Positions 23,481 to 35,885 are shown, numbered from the stretch's first letter. The stretch: DNA of 64,000 nt from Asterias rubens (GCF_902459465.1 NC_047069.1:2418001-2482000); one strand, 5' to 3'. Program-made: numbers and translations. Notes: a model not told the origin generated them from the sequence alone.

Positions 23481-25619
23481 TGTTTTCATAAACAAACACT
23501 ATAGTTTTAAATAGATGTTAAATTTGCATCGGGATAAAGAATATTAATTTTTGGTTTTTACCCATACACTACAGTGTTCGGGTATCGTCGGGTCAATGTT
23601 GGAATTGATGAAAAGAATAACTTGTTAATAGCTCGTCAAAATGCAAAGAAATCAAAATGAAAACGGATTACTTTTATACATTTCAATTTTTTTATTTCTA
23701 CCACCATAGTTTCAACGGGAACTATAAAAAACATGCATACAACGAATATTCACAAGAAAAAGCCAAGCTGAAAATCATTTTGCTCATGATTTAATTTTTC
23801 AAAACAATGAACATTTGTTATAAACAGATTTCTTAACTTATGACGTCATAGTTAAGTTCTTATCGAGAGATTTGATTTGAATTACGTACTTAGTAAACTT
23901 ACACAAAAAATGTTGTCAGCAGACGAAAGCAAATATTAATTTGTTCACGTCATTATCTGTAAATTTAAAGGCTGGGGCAAACTTTATTTCATACAGTGCG
24001 AATTTGTCGGAAGTCCAGATACTTTAAACCGCTCCCCAAGGCGCCGGGAGATTTTGTTCAATTTATCTTCAGAAAGGGTCAATATAATCATAAACCATAC
24101 AGAGCAATATTTTGTTCGACTTCCTTTTTATCATCCTCACTGCAGATCTCGAAACTGCACTTAGGGTTACTCACAAGTACATGTACATTGTATCACGTTC
24201 AATGAAGCTATAATAATTATAATATTTTTCAAAATAAGCCATGCCATATGTTGACAATTATAAAATTCTGTTGCTTTAAAACTTTGAATACTCATCAAGT
24301 TTCGGTACATGGAACATTGATGTCTAGTAATGATGTCGTTAAGTCAAGAATAGTGTGTGCATTAAATTAAAGGATATTTGCTTTATTTAAAGATAATTAT
24401 TTTTCTACAGACGAGCGGGCTGTTAACTTTAGACTGTTCAAAGGGGCACTTGTTTTTAATAAAAATGTAAAACGAAGGCAAATCGAGGAAACGGCAAACC
24501 TAAGCCCCTTTGTGAATTTTGACTAAAAACATATAATGAGTTAAGTACTACTTCTACCTGTAAGGTGTATCATGGAAATAAGGAATGCAACAAAGCGAGT
24601 GGAAGTCTGTCACTGTATCCAAAACCATTCCGCTGAATTTGTTTATTCCCGTTGATCAACACAACTGCTTCTATGTTTTCACGTAATTAAAAGTCTTACG
24701 AACCACTGAAGTAGGTGGCCATCTCAGCGAAACTTTGTCTTCAACTCCACTATCACCATTATGCCAACAGAAGGGCAAAAAGGAAACAATTTGACGCCGA
24801 ACAAGCATTCGTTTCCGTTGCGTAAGTTCCGCCATATTATGTTATTTTCAAGAACGCGCTAATCTTCCAATCAGATTGGCAGAATGGAGTGGTGATAAAA
24901 AACTATATTGCACGGCTAATATCACTACCTTGGATATAAGCGTGGTATTTTTCAGTATTCCACTCGCGCTATTATAGTATGCATTGGTCATCGGCACAGC
25001 ATAAAACCGTACACAACAAACTTGGCATCACGCCACTTGTGAATACGCACGTAGTCACAACAACAGTGTAAACAGATGACATTCTCATTACTGTTTCATT
25101 CGTGCTATATGTAGGCGCATACTACAGGCGTCGGCTATAAACTTTTGAAATCTTCAACTTATGTTTTGAACCTGAAGTGAAGGTCAAAGTGGCGGGGGGG
25201 GGGGGTCATGTCTGTGAAGCGTTCAAAGCTCTTTGCAAGACCTTTCCGATGAGGTATAAATTAATAATAATAATAATAACACTTTTAATGCGCACGTATC
25301 CACCCTGCTGGGTGTCCAAAGCTATTGTTGTAATAGCTTTACTTCTTGAGTTACGATTTTTTGAAATATTAAACTTTGGATTAGTATATTTAAACAACTG
25401 ACGACTTTTGTATTATCTACTGGTCATTGTCTACCTGCATGCACAATTTCATCGTGAGGAAGAATAAAAACTAAAAAGAAAAAAAATGAACAATATTTTA
25501 AAGAGTTGCCCGAACACCTAATAAACAAATGAATGAACAAGAGGACTTCTAACTAATAGGGTCTGACACTGACATTATTTGTGTTGATCCTAAACTTCAC
25601 AAACTTTGAAAACATCGGT
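23481..25619. other. Stretch with no recognised content
   Basis: AT-rich sequence without a convincing open frame, splice pattern or terminal repeat. A G-run lies at about 25193-25205, followed by a short TAA repeat near 25262. I see nothing else to report. Confidence 0.6.
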
Positions 25620-26690
25620 TAGTTTGGTATAATGTAGATGTGAGTTGACCGCGAAACTCAGTGTGAAATGATTGTGAGGTCAAAGGTACATCTGGCAACA
25701 TCCGGTCAGGCTGATATCTGGCGTTATTTACGAGCCCCGAAGTGTGACGTCATACGTTCAGGCTACTTCTTACGCTAGGCCTATTATGTGCCCTTGCCCA
25801 TACTTTTAGAACAGTTGACTTACGACTCACATACATTTAAGGGAGTTGTGGCATTTGGAAGCCATCATGGACACGATGTGTTTTCTTTATACTTACACCA
25901 AGAATAACACTAACGCACAGCGGGCAATCACAATGTTGACTCGAACATTCGACCCACTGACCCCATGTTTTTAGATTTGGCCCTCATCACGAAATTGTGA
26001 CTTAAATATTAAAGCGGATGTTAACAGTTCAACGATTTGAACCAGTCATCTTGAAAATGATACTTTGGTCAAGTTCAACTCAACTCACCCTTGTCATGCC
26101 TCAGTGATCTTAAACGATTCGTCAATTTTCCCCTTACAAACCAATACAACTCGTAAACTTGCAAATCCATTTTATCTATCATTTTAAATCTAAGTACATA
26201 AGGTAATAGGCGACACTCTGCATGGTTTTTAAAGCTGTTTGTTTCAAAGCCTAACATTTTGAAGTTTTCCTTTACTTTTTACTGGCTGGTCCACTGCCGG
26301 TTATTTATTTATTTATTTTGCATCCATCTTGTTTTAGTATTTATGCTATCTATGATTACAAGCCTGGAGTTTTTTCGTTGAGAGGTTAAGGCCATTTTAA
26401 TTAAGGGCCCTTGGAAAGTCTCAAAAGTCTATTGGAATATTATGAAGGGGCACCAAGGCCATGACCTGGGACAACTGAAGTCATGGCCTGCGTGTAATTC
26501 AAGGCATGTCATTAGTATTTATAATTTCCACGAGTACATTTAAAAAATGCTGGTTCTTAAAATGGAGGTTACATTTATATTAAACTGAAGTATTGATATT
26601 GTATGTTTTACATTCTTATTTGCACACTGCCAGACGGATAACTTCATAACTGAATATTGTTAAAAAAAAAACTAAAAAAACAAACAAACA
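25620..26690. repeat. Degenerate extra copy of the promoter-proximal module
   Basis: Follows the order of 22850-23460: a GTGAGGTCAAAGG block, the CCCGAAGTGTGACGTCA block, the ACACCAAGAATAACAC block, the GGCACCAAGGCCATGACC block, then GGCCTGCGTGTAATTCAAGG and an A-run. It is more diverged than the other copies and no TRIM gene adjoins it. It may mark a deleted unit. Confidence 0.55.
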
Positions 26691-26727
26691 AACAAACAAA
26701 CAACCCAACAAACAAACAAACAAACAC
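26660..26727 (+). repeat. (AAAC)n microsatellite
   Basis: A-rich run passing into repeated ACAAACAAACA units with one interruption. It lies at the junction between the degenerate module and the block B tail of unit 2. Confidence 0.9.
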
Positions 26728-28071
26728 GACACTATATATCAACAAATGAATGAATAAGAGGAATTCTAGTTGATAGGATATGTTAATGACATTATTTTTG
26801 TTGATCTTGAAAAAAATTTTCAAAAAAGGTTTGTGTGAACTGATTATTGTACTGTACGTTCACACACAAGTGTTCATTAAGACACAATTTACCCTAGTGC
26901 AAGTAAAGTCCTACCTCAAGCTGTAGATGTGACTAATGCTCACTGCGTACACTTGAACCTCTTTGATGAATCGGACGTGGAAGATTGCCGGCAACAGTAA
27001 TGGACTCTGTACGATAAACAACGTTCAGGTTTACATAACAAAAACAGTGCACCTCCTTCGCCAACCTACAAAATGTTGTACTTCCGCAATTGGGCCATGG
27101 TTGGGCTTAAACCACACGGCCTTGCGGCCGGTATGCGTTGTAGCATGGACATTTCTACCTCCATGATTGTAGGAGTAGTTTCTCACAACTGGGAAAACCC
27201 CGCATACCCCAACCATTGTGTTCGACGTGGTTCGTTGGTAGGTTCGTATTGCAATTATAGGTGCACCTATTTCAACCCTTACGATAGTGTGTGCTACATC
27301 ATGATGTGTTCCTCACATGTCAATGGTTGATGTGTTTGTGCATAGGGCTTGGGTAAGGACAGCTCTTGGCTCATGAAACTTGGTGTGACAAATAAATGAA
27401 AGAACGACAGAATGAAAGAATGAATGAATGAATAAATGAATAAATGAATAAAGACTGTTTAGGGGATGTCATACAGTACAGTTTAAATTTACTAAAGCTG
27501 CGACCGCTAAATTATAAATGATGATGAAACTTGTCAGCACGTCTTAGATGGTCATGGACCCTAGTGCCGCAAGGTGCAAGTAAAGTCCTACCTCAAGCTG
27601 TAGATGTGACTAATGCTCACTGCGTACACTTGAACCTCTTTGGTGAATCAGAAGTGGACGATTGCCGGCAAACAGTAATGGATTCTGATCGTTAACCAAC
27701 GTTCAAATCGTAAAAGCAGTGCAGCTCTTCGCCAACTCGACACCGATGTGAATGTATACAGTACAACGTATTGATCGGCATCCCGTGCGCAATGCAATGG
27801 TAGCTATTTCTCACAACTGGAAAACCCCACACGTATAGTGATAGAATGCATTCTACGGTGGTCTGCTGAGACCAATGCAAAAGTGGGCGCTGGATGAGAA
27901 TTTCCTCATTTCAATGACATTTCGTACCGATGTGTTTGTGGAACTCGATGTTTTCAGTCTGACGTATGACCCGAAATATATACTGGGGCTGGTTGAACAT
28001 TGAACAACTGGCTAAACGACAGCATACTAGAATTGTCGTCATTCCTGTCACTATTGACACTCATTTTGGAA

Positions 28072-28640
28072 CGTAATAATAATAATAATAATAATAAACA
28101 GTTCTTATATAGCGCATCACACAGTGTCTCGATGCGCTTTACATACAATAACAAAGAGTTAAATGTTAAACAGGTAGGTCTTCAGTACAGTTTTGAATTC
28201 AAGTTCAGTTCTAGCAGTCTTGATGTGTTGTGGGAGAGAGTTCCAGAGAGCAGGTGATGAGTGTGTGAAGGACCGATGTCCATACGTCTTGGTTCGAATG
28301 GCATGAACCTTGAGTAGCAGTGCCGAGCTGGAGCGAAGGGTGCGTGATGGTTGATACGGTTCAGTGATTTCGCGAAGGTATGACGGTGACGAGCCGTGGA
28401 TGCATTTGTACGTGACAAGTAGAATTTTGAAAATGATGCGCTTATTGACAGGTAACCAGTGGAGATTGCGGAGTATGGGGGTTATGTGTTGCCGTGTAGA
28501 TGAACGCGTAATAAGTCTTGCGGCAGAGTTCTGAATTCGTTGAAGTTTCGAGATTTGAAATTCCGGATTGCAGTGAAGAAGACTGTTGCAGAAGTCCAGT
28601 CTATGGCTATATTTATACATCGTTCCAAAATGATTGGAAC
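28072..28640 (-). mobile_element. CR1/L2-like LINE, 3' end fragment
   Basis: The minus-strand frame encodes the typical C-terminal part of a CR1/L2 reverse transcriptase ORF. Segments such as RLDFCNSLL, ISKLQRIQNSAARLI, LHWLPVNKRI and LWNSLPQHIKTA appear in the family order. It runs open from about 28620 to 28159 and is followed by a short 3' UTR ending in an ATT-type simple repeat (28077-28097), as in the family. The catalytic palm and the endonuclease are missing: the copy is 5'-truncated, as is normal for LINE insertions. Confidence 0.9.
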
Positions 28641-28759
28641 CGATTGACCGTGCGAACATGCTAGCTTCATGCACGCTAATTGGGGCAGTTATCTTTCAGT
28701 TTTGTTTTCTAAATCAACCCCTCCTCTTATGCCACTCAGGTAGGAAATATAAAATTGTG

Positions 28760-29133
28760 TTAAAGGCAGTAGACACTTTTGGTAATTGTCAAAGACTAGC
28801 CTTCACAGTTGGTGTATCTCAACATAAGCATAAAATAACGAACCTGTGAAAATTTGAGCTCAATCGGTCATCAAACTTGCGAGAAAAAAACACCTTTGTC
28901 ACACGAAGTTGTGTACGTTTAGATGGTTGATTTCGAGACCTCAAGTTCTAAATCTGAGGTCTCGAAATCAAATTCGTTGAAAATTACGTCTTTCTCTAAA
29001 ACTATGGCACTTCAGAGGGAGCCGTTTCTCACAATGTTTTATACAATCATCCTCTCACTATTACTCGTCACCAAGTAAGATTTTATGCCAATAATTAATT
29101 TGAGTATTTACCAATAGTATCCACTGCCTTTAA
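28760..29133. mobile_element. TTAA-flanked MITE, 374 bp
   Basis: Bounded by TTAA at 28760-28763 and 29130-29133, with ends AAGGCAGTAGACACT and the inverse ATCCACTGCCTTTAA. An inner stem pairs TTTCGAGACCTCA with TGAGGTCTCGAAA. The same family is present at 61051-61424, and in shorter form at 59600-59819. There is no coding capacity. Confidence 0.8.
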
Positions 29134-31338
29134 AAAATGTTTTTCATAAAAAAGTGTAAGGCTCATAAAAGCTTTTATAGCGGGTACAATGCTAAGAAAG
29201 CAGATACTTCAGAAGCCCATAAATAAAGAGCCCAAGGAAAACCATAGAAATGGTTGAAACAAAATAATCTCGTGCACGTGGTATATACCTTCCGACTTAA
29301 GTCTCCGTACCCACATTACCTCCACGTTATGTGTGCATTGAACATTTCGTTGATATGCAAATAAAGTGTAAACCACTTGACTTATGATAATACAACTTAA
29401 TCCGGTTTGGTTTGCTTTTTACGCTACGATGTTTTCGGGAAACCCATTCTCAAAATGGCGGTCCTGTGTGACATTGAAATAAAATAGTTTTTTCGTTTTG
29501 TGCATTGGGTGCATTGAATCCCATTTGACAAGATTGAAAAAGTGGAAAGAAAGTTCTTTAAAATCAGAGGATCCTTTTGCTGTTGCTTTTAACTTGATTT
29601 AAAGAACTTAAGGATTCCTTAGGAATCAACACGTCTCTCAATTATTATTTGATGATTAGTGAAAAACAACACACAGCGCCGACTAGATTTTGGCACTGTC
29701 GGAAAGCCAAACTCAAGGGCTCTCTAGAAATGAATCTGGATGTTACGAGGGGCCGGGGAAAAAGCACACTGAAGACTTTTCACTGAGAGATCGAGGGCCC
29801 AGGGTGTTGAGATGGAACGAAACAGTAGCAGCCGGAAAGAACCGTCACCCACAGCTGACCAAACCATACTTCGAAGGTATAAAAGCTAAAAAGACAGTTG
29901 TTTTATCTGCAGTTAGCCTTGGTTGTCCAGAATCCGACAATCAATTTGTGTGGCCATCCTAAAGCATCTTCAGCTCATTATTCTCGAGTATTTGGGCATA
30001 CTCCTAACACTCTTCAACAGCATGTTCAATAGATTTGTTTATGCACAGTGCTATAAGGGATTCGGATTGAAACAATACCCAAGCCCATTATACTTCGCTT
30101 GATTTTGGATTGATCGAAACAAGTGTCTCGTGGCACTGGTGGACGGTGACGGGCTGAGTGTGTTTAACCAATCCTGTTTATGTTTAATGTTACTATTGGT
30201 CCTCCCCCTTTTAATGGGCGGGGGGAGGGGGTTCTGACCTATTGGGATTAGAGGTCACGTATAGTGAAGCAGTTGATCCTTTTGAGGAAGACTTGGGAAT
30301 AAGACATTAATGTACGTTGGTGGTTTGTGTCTTTAGTTTCCCCGGAAATGGTTTCATTATTGTTGATACTTCATTGAATTGAACCTTTGTATTTTACAAA
30401 TAGTGTGTTGAAGTCCCTTCTTCTATTACTTTTGTCCTAATAGCCAAGATATATGCAACGAACTCATACAAGGTTCAGCGCACTATGTGTTAGAAAACAA
30501 ACATGTTGATTAATTTGGCCCTAGTTATGAAAACCACGATAAAGATTTTAGAATTGAAGAATAAACTTTTCCCGAAAAGACTTATTTTGATGGTTTATTC
30601 TTAAACTGAACTTAAGCTAAAAATTTGAATAAAGCTTCAGGGAATTAAACAGGTTCCGGTGATTCTTACAAATGTTTTCAATTTACCAATAACTACATTA
30701 TGCTTAATGATTTGACTTTAGAGTAAAGAGAAAATACCATACTCTATCAACTTCCAAACACAGAGTAAACAGCTATTAATTTCAGTATTATAACTTTAAA
30801 GTCAAAACCAAGATTTAAAACGAAATTCTCTGAATCACCGATTGAGTGATTTACATTGAATAGTAAGTCACAAAAAAAGCGCCAAGAAAAAGCAAATGGG
30901 TTCACAAATTTAAACAACTTATAGCCGTATAGCTGTTACCGTTTTAAAATGATGGGCTCTTAAAGTTTGAAAAAAGCACAACGACGTGTTTTCGCGAGCG
31001 GCGCTAGCTTGGGCGGAGCTTTAAAAAAGGGGAGGTTTGGGCAAATTTCATGAGGTTATTTCTCGAAAACGATATGGAACATGAAACAAATTTGTTGTTG
31101 TGTGTTCATTTTAGCCATAGTGGAACAGTTTGACAAAGTAAAACAAAATCTAAGACAGAGGGTCAGTTAGGACATTTTCTGAAATTTGGTTGATTTGACA
31201 TGGAATGACCCGTGTCGTCTGTAGTGCAATCGGTCTATTGTTATGATTTTACATCATACCACCTTTAAGTTTGGTAAACCAGCCCAGCGGAATTTAAATC
31301 ATAAGTGACTCAACGTAAAGCGAAAGTCAAACAATTGT

Positions 31339-31344
31339 TTTATT
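31339..31344 (-). terminator. Polyadenylation signal, TRIM copy 3
   Basis: AATAAA on the minus strand, 177 bases after the stop codon, at the same place as in copy 2. Confidence 0.45.
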
Positions 31345-31520
31345 AAGTTATCAATACATTTAGAATAATAGTTGACTGTGGATATTTTTGGATGACAGAT
31401 TTTTCATATTCTTGATGAGAATGCCTTGGTTTTGGTTAGTCATTGTTTATTTTTGATGTTGTTAATTTCCGATTGTCATCCACGATACTGTATCGTTTTC
31501 GACCATGACGTCATCGACAT

Positions 31521-33446
31521 TCACAGACGACGCAATACCTTGACCGAGAACGAATCAGCCACGATGAGGTAACCGGTAGGAGTAAACGTCATGCCTTGAG
31601 GATACCACAAGCGACGAGCTACACAGCCGATGTGCTCACCTGATGCATCGTAATGATGTATCTCATTGGTTCCATAGCCACCGCAATAAACAGACACATA
31701 GATGTCTCCAGCATCGTCGCAGCACACACCATAGGGTTTGGCAGGCTTACCGTCAATGGAGGTGCTGATATTGAACACCTCGTTTCCCATGAAATCCACA
31801 CAAACTAGTTTCATCTTCTGGTAGTTTGTGAAGATCACACGCTCCTTGCTGCTTATAGATAGATAGCAGTCGCTACTAATATCATCATGATGTATTGTGG
31901 AAATAATGGATCCATCCATATTATGCAGAGATATTACCTTTCTCTCACTGTCAGCCACTGCAATCCGATCTTTCTTGTCTACAGCAATACCACAAAGTAG
32001 ACTCTCTGACTCCCCCTCGCCTTCATTCTTTGAGGGTCGGAACTGACGAATGTATCTCAGTTCTCTATCATAAACCTTTACATCCTGTCCGTCAGTAACC
32101 AGAAGCAGGTCATCAGAGGTCACGGCGACATTAAAAGGTTGTTTTAGTTGACCGTCCTCTGTTCCACTTTGAACACCTGTAGATTTGTAAGTACCATTTG
32201 ATGTAAATGTGGATACTGGCCGCCTCTCTGTATCAATAACGACAATGTCACCATTGATAAAACAAGCAACGTCACCTGCACCAATGAACTCACCGTCACC
32301 CAACCCATATTCACCAAGCTCTGTCTTTACCTCCCACTTCTCTTCCTCTAGTATTTCACCGAGATCTGCGATATCATGACCTTTGAACCCAATAAATGAC
32401 TTGCTATGCTGCACTGTTTGAAACTGGAGTTCTTTGTGGAAGTCTAAGTTGTGCATAACTTTTGGCTTGAGGTCCAGCAGCTCAAAGTTATCAGCATGTT
32501 GCATTAAGTCATTGACTGAAGCTACGATCTGCTCCGCACGGCTCATCTTATCGTGATTGCTGCTCTGTATGCTTTCAAATCCCTCACCTCTTTCTTGACC
32601 GATTTGAGTGACTCTTTCTTGAAGAAGGCGAGATGTGTTTCTTATCTTAGTGATTTCCTCTTCCTCCTTAGCCACAATATCTCGAAGAGCCCGGGCTACC
32701 ATGAGCTGCAAACTCTGCTGTGAGTATTTAATAGAGTCGTCCACTTTTTGGAATTGCTTGCGACACTCATCAAACTTCTGCAAGGCTTCATCAACAGCTC
32801 GCCGATAAGATCGAATGGAATCATTGATTTCAGAGAGATTGTGGTTGGACGCTCGGTGATCGAACACCACACAAACAGGGCATGCAAGTAAATCACACGT
32901 GTCGCAATAAAAACGCAGTTCCTGGTCAGTGTGTTTCCGGCACTTTGGTGATTCAGTTTTGTCCTTGCCTTTGGGTCGCTCATTTGACGAACCGACATCA
33001 TCAATGATTTGATGATGTCTGATAGCTTTTAGCTTCGAGTGCTGATCCAGACATGTCTTGCAATAATTCGCATCACAATCAACACACCGTGAGACGGCTT
33101 CAAGACCTTCGTCACATCCTTCGCATGTCACGACAGGAGGGTCAATGTCCTCCTTCGAACCTTCAAGATTAATGACGTCATCGATAAGCGAGCTTAAGAA
33201 AAAGCAGCTAAGAAGATCCGACAATCCCCCATCTGGGATTGACGTTTCCTTTTTACACATTGGGCAAATAATAAGATTCGTCTTCGGATCCGGTTTGTCT
33301 ATAAGTTTCTGAAGACATTTGAAGCAGAAGCTGTGAAGACAGTCCAGTATTTTCGGATCTGTGAACCGACTCAGGCAGATTGGGCATTCGATGTGTACAT
33401 GTCTAATCTTGCAAGTGGTCTCAGTGTGTAAAGCAGCTTCGGCCAT
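31521..33446 (-). CDS. TRIM-NHL protein, copy 3 (RING, two B-boxes, coiled coil, NHL)
   Basis: Intact 641-residue intronless frame with the same architecture as copy 1: RING C3HC4 from C21 to C64, zinc-binding B-box 1 and B-box 2 with all Cys/His kept, coiled coil at about 205-330, and an NHL region to the C-terminus. Relative to copies 1 and 2 it lacks three residues just before the NHL region. In the first two NHL blades I count about 21 differences from copy 1 in some 69 residues. The coiled-coil stretch shows about 10 in some 165. A RING ubiquitin ligase role is inferred from the family. The gene sits just downstream of a large transposon whose edge is about 270 bases above the start codon, so its regulation may differ from that of copy 1. 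Confidence 0.93.
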   Translation of the reverse strand: MAEAALHTETTCKIRHVHIECPICLSRFTDPKILDCLHSFCFKCLQKLIDKPDPKTNLIICPMCKKETSIPDGGLSDLLSCFFLSSLIDDVINLEGSKEDIDPPVVTCEGCDEGLEAVSRCVDCDANYCKTCLDQHSKLKAIRHHQIIDDVGSSNERPKGKDKTESPKCRKHTDQELRFYCDTCDLLACPVCVVFDHRASNHNLSEINDSIRSYRRAVDEALQKFDECRKQFQKVDDSIKYSQQSLQLMVARALRDIVAKEEEEITKIRNTSRLLQERVTQIGQERGEGFESIQSSNHDKMSRAEQIVASVNDLMQHADNFELLDLKPKVMHNLDFHKELQFQTVQHSKSFIGFKGHDIADLGEILEEEKWEVKTELGEYGLGDGEFIGAGDVACFINGDIVVIDTERRPVSTFTSNGTYKSTGVQSGTEDGQLKQPFNVAVTSDDLLLVTDGQDVKVYDRELRYIRQFRPSKNEGEGESESLLCGIAVDKKDRIAVADSERKVISLHNMDGSIISTIHHDDISSDCYLSISSKERVIFTNYQKMKLVCVDFMGNEVFNISTSIDGKPAKPYGVCCDDAGDIYVSVYCGGYGTNEIHHYDASGEHIGCVARRLWYPQGMTFTPTGYLIVADSFSVKVLRRL

Positions 33447-33610
33447 CTTGATGAGAATTGGCTCCTGTTACCTGATGAAATAAAACAAGGACGTGTTCGT
33501 TTAACAATCAGGGAGTGAACAATAATGGAGACTTTTAGACGCTAGGTGGCAGCACAATAACTGATTCGTAACAGTATACTGGCCTCCTAGGATAAAGACA
33601 GGCATTGGTC

Positions 33611-33669
33611 TTATAAACCCATTGATTACAATGTCACGATAGCATTGGATGTGAATGTGTCATGATTGG
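33611..33669 (-). promoter_or_regulatory. Probable core promoter of TRIM copy 3
   Basis: TTTATAA on the minus strand (33611-33617) and CCAAT (33665-33669) are spaced as in copy 1. The terminal repeat of the 12.2-kb element begins only 45 bases above the CCAAT word, so any more distal control sequence has been moved 12 kb away. Confidence 0.4.
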
Positions 33670-33713
33670 TCCGAGGTGATGTCAGCTTACACTTCCAATC
33701 GTCTGCATGCAGA

Positions 33714-33853
33714 TAGACTTGTGGACAAGTCATTAAATCGGCCCCACGCGCTGAGATAGTGCTCCCCGACAACACTGCTCTCGCGCGAACTCACTGCTCT
33801 CGCGCGAACTGATGGCTCCCCGATTTCGACTCCTCATTAACGACTTGTACAAG
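33714..33853 (+). repeat. Left terminal inverted repeat of the 12.2-kb element
   Basis: Paired with 45762-45901 at 139 of 140 bases. It begins with a self-complementary word (GACTTGTGGACAAGTC) and ends with another (CTTGTACAAG). Between them lie two direct copies of CTGCTCTCGCGCGAACT. Subterminal direct and inverted words like these are candidate transposase sites. Confidence 0.95.
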
Positions 33854-35094
33854 TTGTCAGCAGTTTGTGCACAGCCTATGGGCACTTCAGCCGAAATCGT
33901 ACGGACGCATCTGATTGGTCGATGTCGTTAAATCAATGAATATTCAACATGTATATGCTATCAAACAGTACACCCTGTAGTGGATGGGTTCGGGAAGTCA
34001 TATGTATGAATGAACGATCAACAAACCTGTCAGCGTGTATTTATTATGCCTACACTAGACGTCGTATGTGTATGGTTGTACTTTTATCGGGAACTTTGAC
34101 GTGCATATTAAATAAATAACTTTGTCTTTACTTGGTCTGACTTGGTTGATAAACTTGAAGAACAAGATATAGAAGCAGCTGTCAAGAAGCCAGTTTTCTC
34201 AAGGCATGCAACATGCAAGAGATCCGCTCACGTCGACGACAGGTCGCAAGGAATAAGAAGAAGAAGAAGCCGCCATTTATATATGCATGTCAACACACAC
34301 ACACTGCACACAGCGTGTATTGATTGATGACAGGCAATGACACTTTTGTAAACAAATGATTTGCACCGGCCGAATATTCGATGTAATTATTAGCCTTGCT
34401 CAAGGCAGTGGTGATGGTTGGTGCATACTGTGTTGGCATCATGAAATCAAAACAGGTGAGCTTGCTGTTAAGTTTCTTAATTTATACTAATAAATTTGCG
34501 TTGACAAATAATATTGCAAAAATCTACCTCCATGGAGTTACCGGTAACTTGGTTTGGGGCTTCTTACTTAAAAGAACAAGTTTTGTTTTGAAGTAAAACT
34601 AAACAAAACATGTGTTATTATTCATATAACTCACTGGTTCCACCATGGAGGTAGTTTCTACCTCCATGGTTCCACAAAAAGCACTGTCAGTGGCAGTTGC
34701 ACCGACACACACAGGTTATTAAAATTGAGCCCCTACTTCTAGTTCTTCACTAGGTTACTTGTATTGCATTGTTGTTGGAACTTTTGTATCTAGAGAGTAG
34801 AGGCTCAAGCAATGCAAAAAGTACAAAATTCACTGTTTTTGTTTTTGTTGGTTTTTATAATTAAACATAATTGTTGTTTTTTTAAGAAACAATAACAAAA
34901 CATAATAACAAAACGTTTAAAAAATTTAAACACTAAAACTTAAATAAGATTTGAAATAACATGAGAGTCTTTATTTGTGATGGTGTTGCCTCGAACCTCA
35001 CTTTAGCCCGTAAGTATTAGGTAGGTTTTATTAGCTGCATGTTATGCCAGCAAACAGGTGAACGTGAAGGTCAAAACATTGTGTTGTTAGGTGA
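33854..35094. other. Left interior of the 12.2-kb element
   Basis: No protein match. Short open stretches at 34142-34327 and 34396-34596 end near splice-donor-like words but resemble nothing I know. ACCATGGAGGTAG at 34642 is mirrored at 34658 with a short loop, making a strong hairpin. The 3' end carries the BEL target GGTGA at 35090-35094. Confidence 0.5.
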
Positions 35095-35864
35095 TGTTGG
35101 AACTAGTCTTTTTTAACACAAGAGGGCGCTAAATCCAGTGCTAATGTTTCTAGTTTTTGATGCTTGAGGGCGCTGTGCGTTTTCTTTTTGCCAAATCCCA
35201 TTTTGTTAAATGTTCAAGGTTGTACCGTTTTTGGTACTAAAAAAGGTCCATTTGTTCCTGTTATTGAAATCCAATCGTTACCTGAACTGGGTGAGTTGAC
35301 AGTTAATAATTGATCTATTATTGTTATGAGCCCGTAAGGGAGACAAATCAAGTTTTTGGGAGTTTTTATTGACAGTAAACATTTGAGATTTAGTCACATG
35401 GTCAGAGTTTGTATGGGGTTATATATTCATGTACATGTTCATGCATTTAGGGTTCCATACCTGCAGTTCTTCACAGGGCGGCTGCATACAGCCTTAATTA
35501 TGTCAGACTTTAAAACATTATAACTGTGTCTAGGGCTATTCATGTTTTGGCTGTATATGTATCAGGTTTTGATTATGTATTTCTCTATTGTTATTTCAGC
35601 ATAACAACAAGTAAACAAGTAAACAACTTCAAGCAAACCAACAAACCAACGTAAAACAAGATTATAAGAAAGGAATAGAGGATCAAGAACAGAAAGAAAT
35701 AAATTCTCTATCAATCACAGTCAGATCAGAACAAGATTCCATTGACTTTCTTATTTGTGTTTATCGGCCAGCAGTAACACTGAGGATTTACAAGTTTCCT
35801 AGATTTATAAATATCCAACCAGTTTTTATGTTGCTACAATCGAGCTACTACCTTCAGTCCTACA
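35095..35864 (+). repeat. 5' LTR of the BEL/Pao element
   Basis: 770 bp, TG...CA ends, matched base for base with 42407-43176 except one transition. The polyadenylation and start signals within it are not clear to me; an AATAAA lies at about 35698. Confidence 0.96.
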
Positions 35865-35868
35865 AATT

Positions 35869-35885
35869 TGGTCCTTCGAGCCGGA
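35869..35885 (+). promoter_or_regulatory. Primer binding site, tRNA-Tyr type
   Basis: TGGTCCTTCGAGCCGGA starts four bases after the 5' LTR. It is complementary to the 3' end of animal tRNA-Tyr including CCA, as I recall that sequence. Reverse transcription would be primed here. Confidence 0.75.

Larger units (their letters stand above)
26760..30880. repeat. Block B tail plus block C, copy 2
   Basis: The segment 26760-27470 matches 11590-11800 joined directly to 13224-13760, without the 1.4-kb TTAA element. The segment 27540-30880 matches block C. Insertions specific to this copy are a CR1-like LINE fragment (28072-28640) and a TTAA MITE (28760-29133). A GAAT/AAAT simple repeat lies at 27415-27458. 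No gene is supported. Confidence 0.8.
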
